This document shows, one piece after another, positions 51,057-52,432 of a stretch of 52,432 bases of DNA. The DNA comes from DATHXC01 sp041662005 (lineage in GTDB: Bacteria > Pseudomonadota > Gammaproteobacteria > Burkholderiales > Methylophilaceae). Each line of letters opens with the position of its first letter. Position 1 is the stretch's first letter. Location: positions 1 through 52,432 of the forward strand of contig JBAZTJ010000002.1 in NCBI GenBank assembly GCA_041662005.1. Reading direction: 5' to 3'. The notes under the pieces were generated by a model. That model saw only the letters and a list, made by a program, of their open reading frames with translations, ran no database searches and was not told the origin of the DNA. The position numbers and the translations under genes were made by a program.

Positions 51057-52304
51057 GTGAATCCCTTTAGTCTAAAAAATGGCGAATTACACGCCGAAAA
51101 TGTTGCCTTTTCCGATATCGCATCTGAGTTTGACACACCGTGTTATGTCTACTCAAAACAAGCTTTGGAGTCTGCTTTTGCAAGATTCTCTGCCGGTTAT
51201 GTGGGCATAGACCACCTCATCTGCTTTGCTGTCAAAGCCAACCCCAGCCTGGCAATCCTTAACCTGTTTGCTCGACTCGGCGCCGGTTTTGATATTGTCT
51301 CTGGCGGTGAACTGGCACGTGTTTTGGCCGCTGGTGGGGATCCATCAAAAATCGTGTTTTCCGGGGTAGGTAAGACAGCAGTTGAAATGCGCGCAGCCCT
51401 TGATGCCGGCATTTTTTGCTTCAATGTGGAGTCAGCCAGCGAGTTGGAGCGCTTAAATTCGGTCGCTGGAAGTCTTGGTAAAGTTGCCCCGGTTTCATTG
51501 CGGGTCAACCCGAATGTTGATGCCAAGACGCATCCCTATATCTCAACCGGTCTCAAAAACAATAAATTTGGTGTGGCTTATGAGGAGGCATTCAGCCTGT
51601 ATCAACAGGCAGCTGCTATGCCGAACATTGCCATTCATGGCGTGGACTGCCATATTGGTTCACAGCTGACTGAGCTATCGCCATTCATGGATGCGTTGGA
51701 CCGTGTGTTAGTGCTGGTCGACCAACTGGAACAAGCCGATATCAAAATTCAGCATATCGATGTAGGTGGTGGCATTGGTATTTGCTACTCCGATGAAACC
51801 CCACCTGATTTTTCCGCTTATGCTGAAGCCATGCTGAATAAGCTGGGAAACCGCAAAGTCAAACTGATATTCGAGCCGGGACGTGCCTTGGTTGGCAATG
51901 CCGGTGCTTTACTTACTAAAGTGGAATACCTTAAGCATACTGAATCCAAGAGCTTTGCCATTGTAGATGCCGCAATGAACGACCTGATGCGCCCGGCCTT
52001 ATATGATGCCTACCATGAGATCGTGGCGGTAAAGCCTGGTGAGGGTGACACACAAACCTACGAAATTGTTGGCCCCGTCTGTGAGAGTGGGGACTTTTTG
52101 GGACATGACCGTACGCTTGCACTGGCACAAGGTGACTTGCTGGCTATCCTGTCCGCTGGCGCATACGGCATGAGCATGAGCTCAAACTACAATACTCGCC
52201 CGCGAGCTGCTGAAGTAATGGTGGATGGTGACAAATGCCTCTTGATTAGACGCCGCGAAACAATTGCCGAGTTATTTGCACTCGAAAAAATACTCGACAA
52301 TTAA
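51057..52304 (+). CDS. lysA: Diaminopimelate decarboxylase
   Basis: 415 residues, PLP enzyme (fold III) making lysine from meso-diaminopimelate. PLP-lysine in LICFAVKANPSLAIL, glycine loop VDVGGGIGI-like HIDVGGGIGICY, EPGRALVGNAG, and the catalytic Cys region VGPVCESGDFLGHDR. The start is GTG at 51057; no strong Shine-Dalgarno is seen. dapF usually follows but the next frame here begins MKKVL. Confidence 0.95.
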   Translation: MNPFSLKNGELHAENVAFSDIASEFDTPCYVYSKQALESAFARFSAGYVGIDHLICFAVKANPSLAILNLFARLGAGFDIVSGGELARVLAAGGDPSKIVFSGVGKTAVEMRAALDAGIFCFNVESASELERLNSVAGSLGKVAPVSLRVNPNVDAKTHPYISTGLKNNKFGVAYEEAFSLYQQAAAMPNIAIHGVDCHIGSQLTELSPFMDALDRVLVLVDQLEQADIKIQHIDVGGGIGICYSDETPPDFSAYAEAMLNKLGNRKVKLIFEPGRALVGNAGALLTKVEYLKHTESKSFAIVDAAMNDLMRPALYDAYHEIVAVKPGEGDTQTYEIVGPVCESGDFLGHDRTLALAQGDLLAILSAGAYGMSMSSNYNTRPRAAEVMVDGDKCLLIRRRETIAELFALEKILDN

Positions 52305-52415
52305 CCTAATATTAAATTTTAAATTTGAGGTTGCAAGGCAAAAATAGTCAGCGTAAATTACACCTTCCGCAAGTAAGTAAATTTCGTATAAAACAAAAAT
52401 TTAGGGGATGAGAAA

Positions 52416-52432
52416 ATGAAGAAAGTATTACT
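52416..52432 (+). CDS. Start of a further gene, cut by the window edge
   Basis: ATG at 52416 after AGGGGATGAG reads MKKVL, like a signal peptide start. Too short to name. The 111 bases between lysA and this gene show no clear terminator. Confidence 0.5.

Overview
The window looks like a scaffold from a betaproteobacterium, probably of the Nitrosomonadales (Methylophilaceae, Gallionellaceae or relatives). This is inferred from the torF-glnK-amtB and ubiK-comM arrangement, the Acidithiobacillus-type gshA next to gshB, the lptM-lysA pair and a betaproteobacterial minor-pilin operon. A run of 10 N at 15102-15111 shows that two contigs were joined there.

The left two thirds (1 to about 34365) look like one composite genomic island inserted in comM. 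comM, read leftwards from 35260, is cut after about 298 codons, and the sequence beyond is AT-rich with ~20-bp repeated sites and a TGT...ACA-style tip, as at Tn7-like ends. The rest of comM is not in the window, so the other end must lie beyond position 1. Cargo from left to right: (i) czcI-like/czcC/czcB (minus strand), czcB carrying an in-frame TAA; (ii) a copper/silver block on plus: a DUF2946-like protein, a Met/His-rich periplasmic protein, cusF, cusCBA, a DUF2231 protein, copper chaperone, copA, DUF2933 and an isoprenylcysteine methyltransferase-like gene; (iii) IS30 and IS1595 debris around the gap; (iv) a second copper block on minus: an MFS exporter, a P-type ATPase with CPD instead of CPC, methyltransferase, DUF2933, chaperone and two more Met/His-rich proteins, with divergent cusR-cusS; (v) a 9-kb defence-like region.

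The defence-like region holds a ubiquitin-like conjugation operon: three tandem Ub-like domains fused to an E2-like domain without any cysteine, a JAB peptidase-E1 fusion, and a DUF6527 protein. A convergent gene looks like a proteasome/HslV-type Ntn hydrolase. It also holds an RHH-GNAT-XRE operon, two linked unknown genes, a frameshifted DUF2513 gene and a PLD-family nuclease.

The right third is chromosomal backbone: interrupted comM, ubiK, a nitrogen operon (torF, glnK, amtB) with a clear NtrC site and sigma-54 promoter, glutathione synthesis (gshA, gshB), a flavin-transfer group (apbE, NusG-II protein, Gx-family transporter), a TonB-like protein, the type IV minor pilin operon (pilE, fimT, pilV, pilW, pilX, pilY1), lptM and lysA. 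Between amtB and gshA lies a second NtrC site plus sigma-54 promoter with nearly the same spacing. It reads into a ~100-nt non-coding segment with an exposed CU-rich anti-Shine-Dalgarno stretch and a strong terminator: a candidate nitrogen-regulated small RNA.
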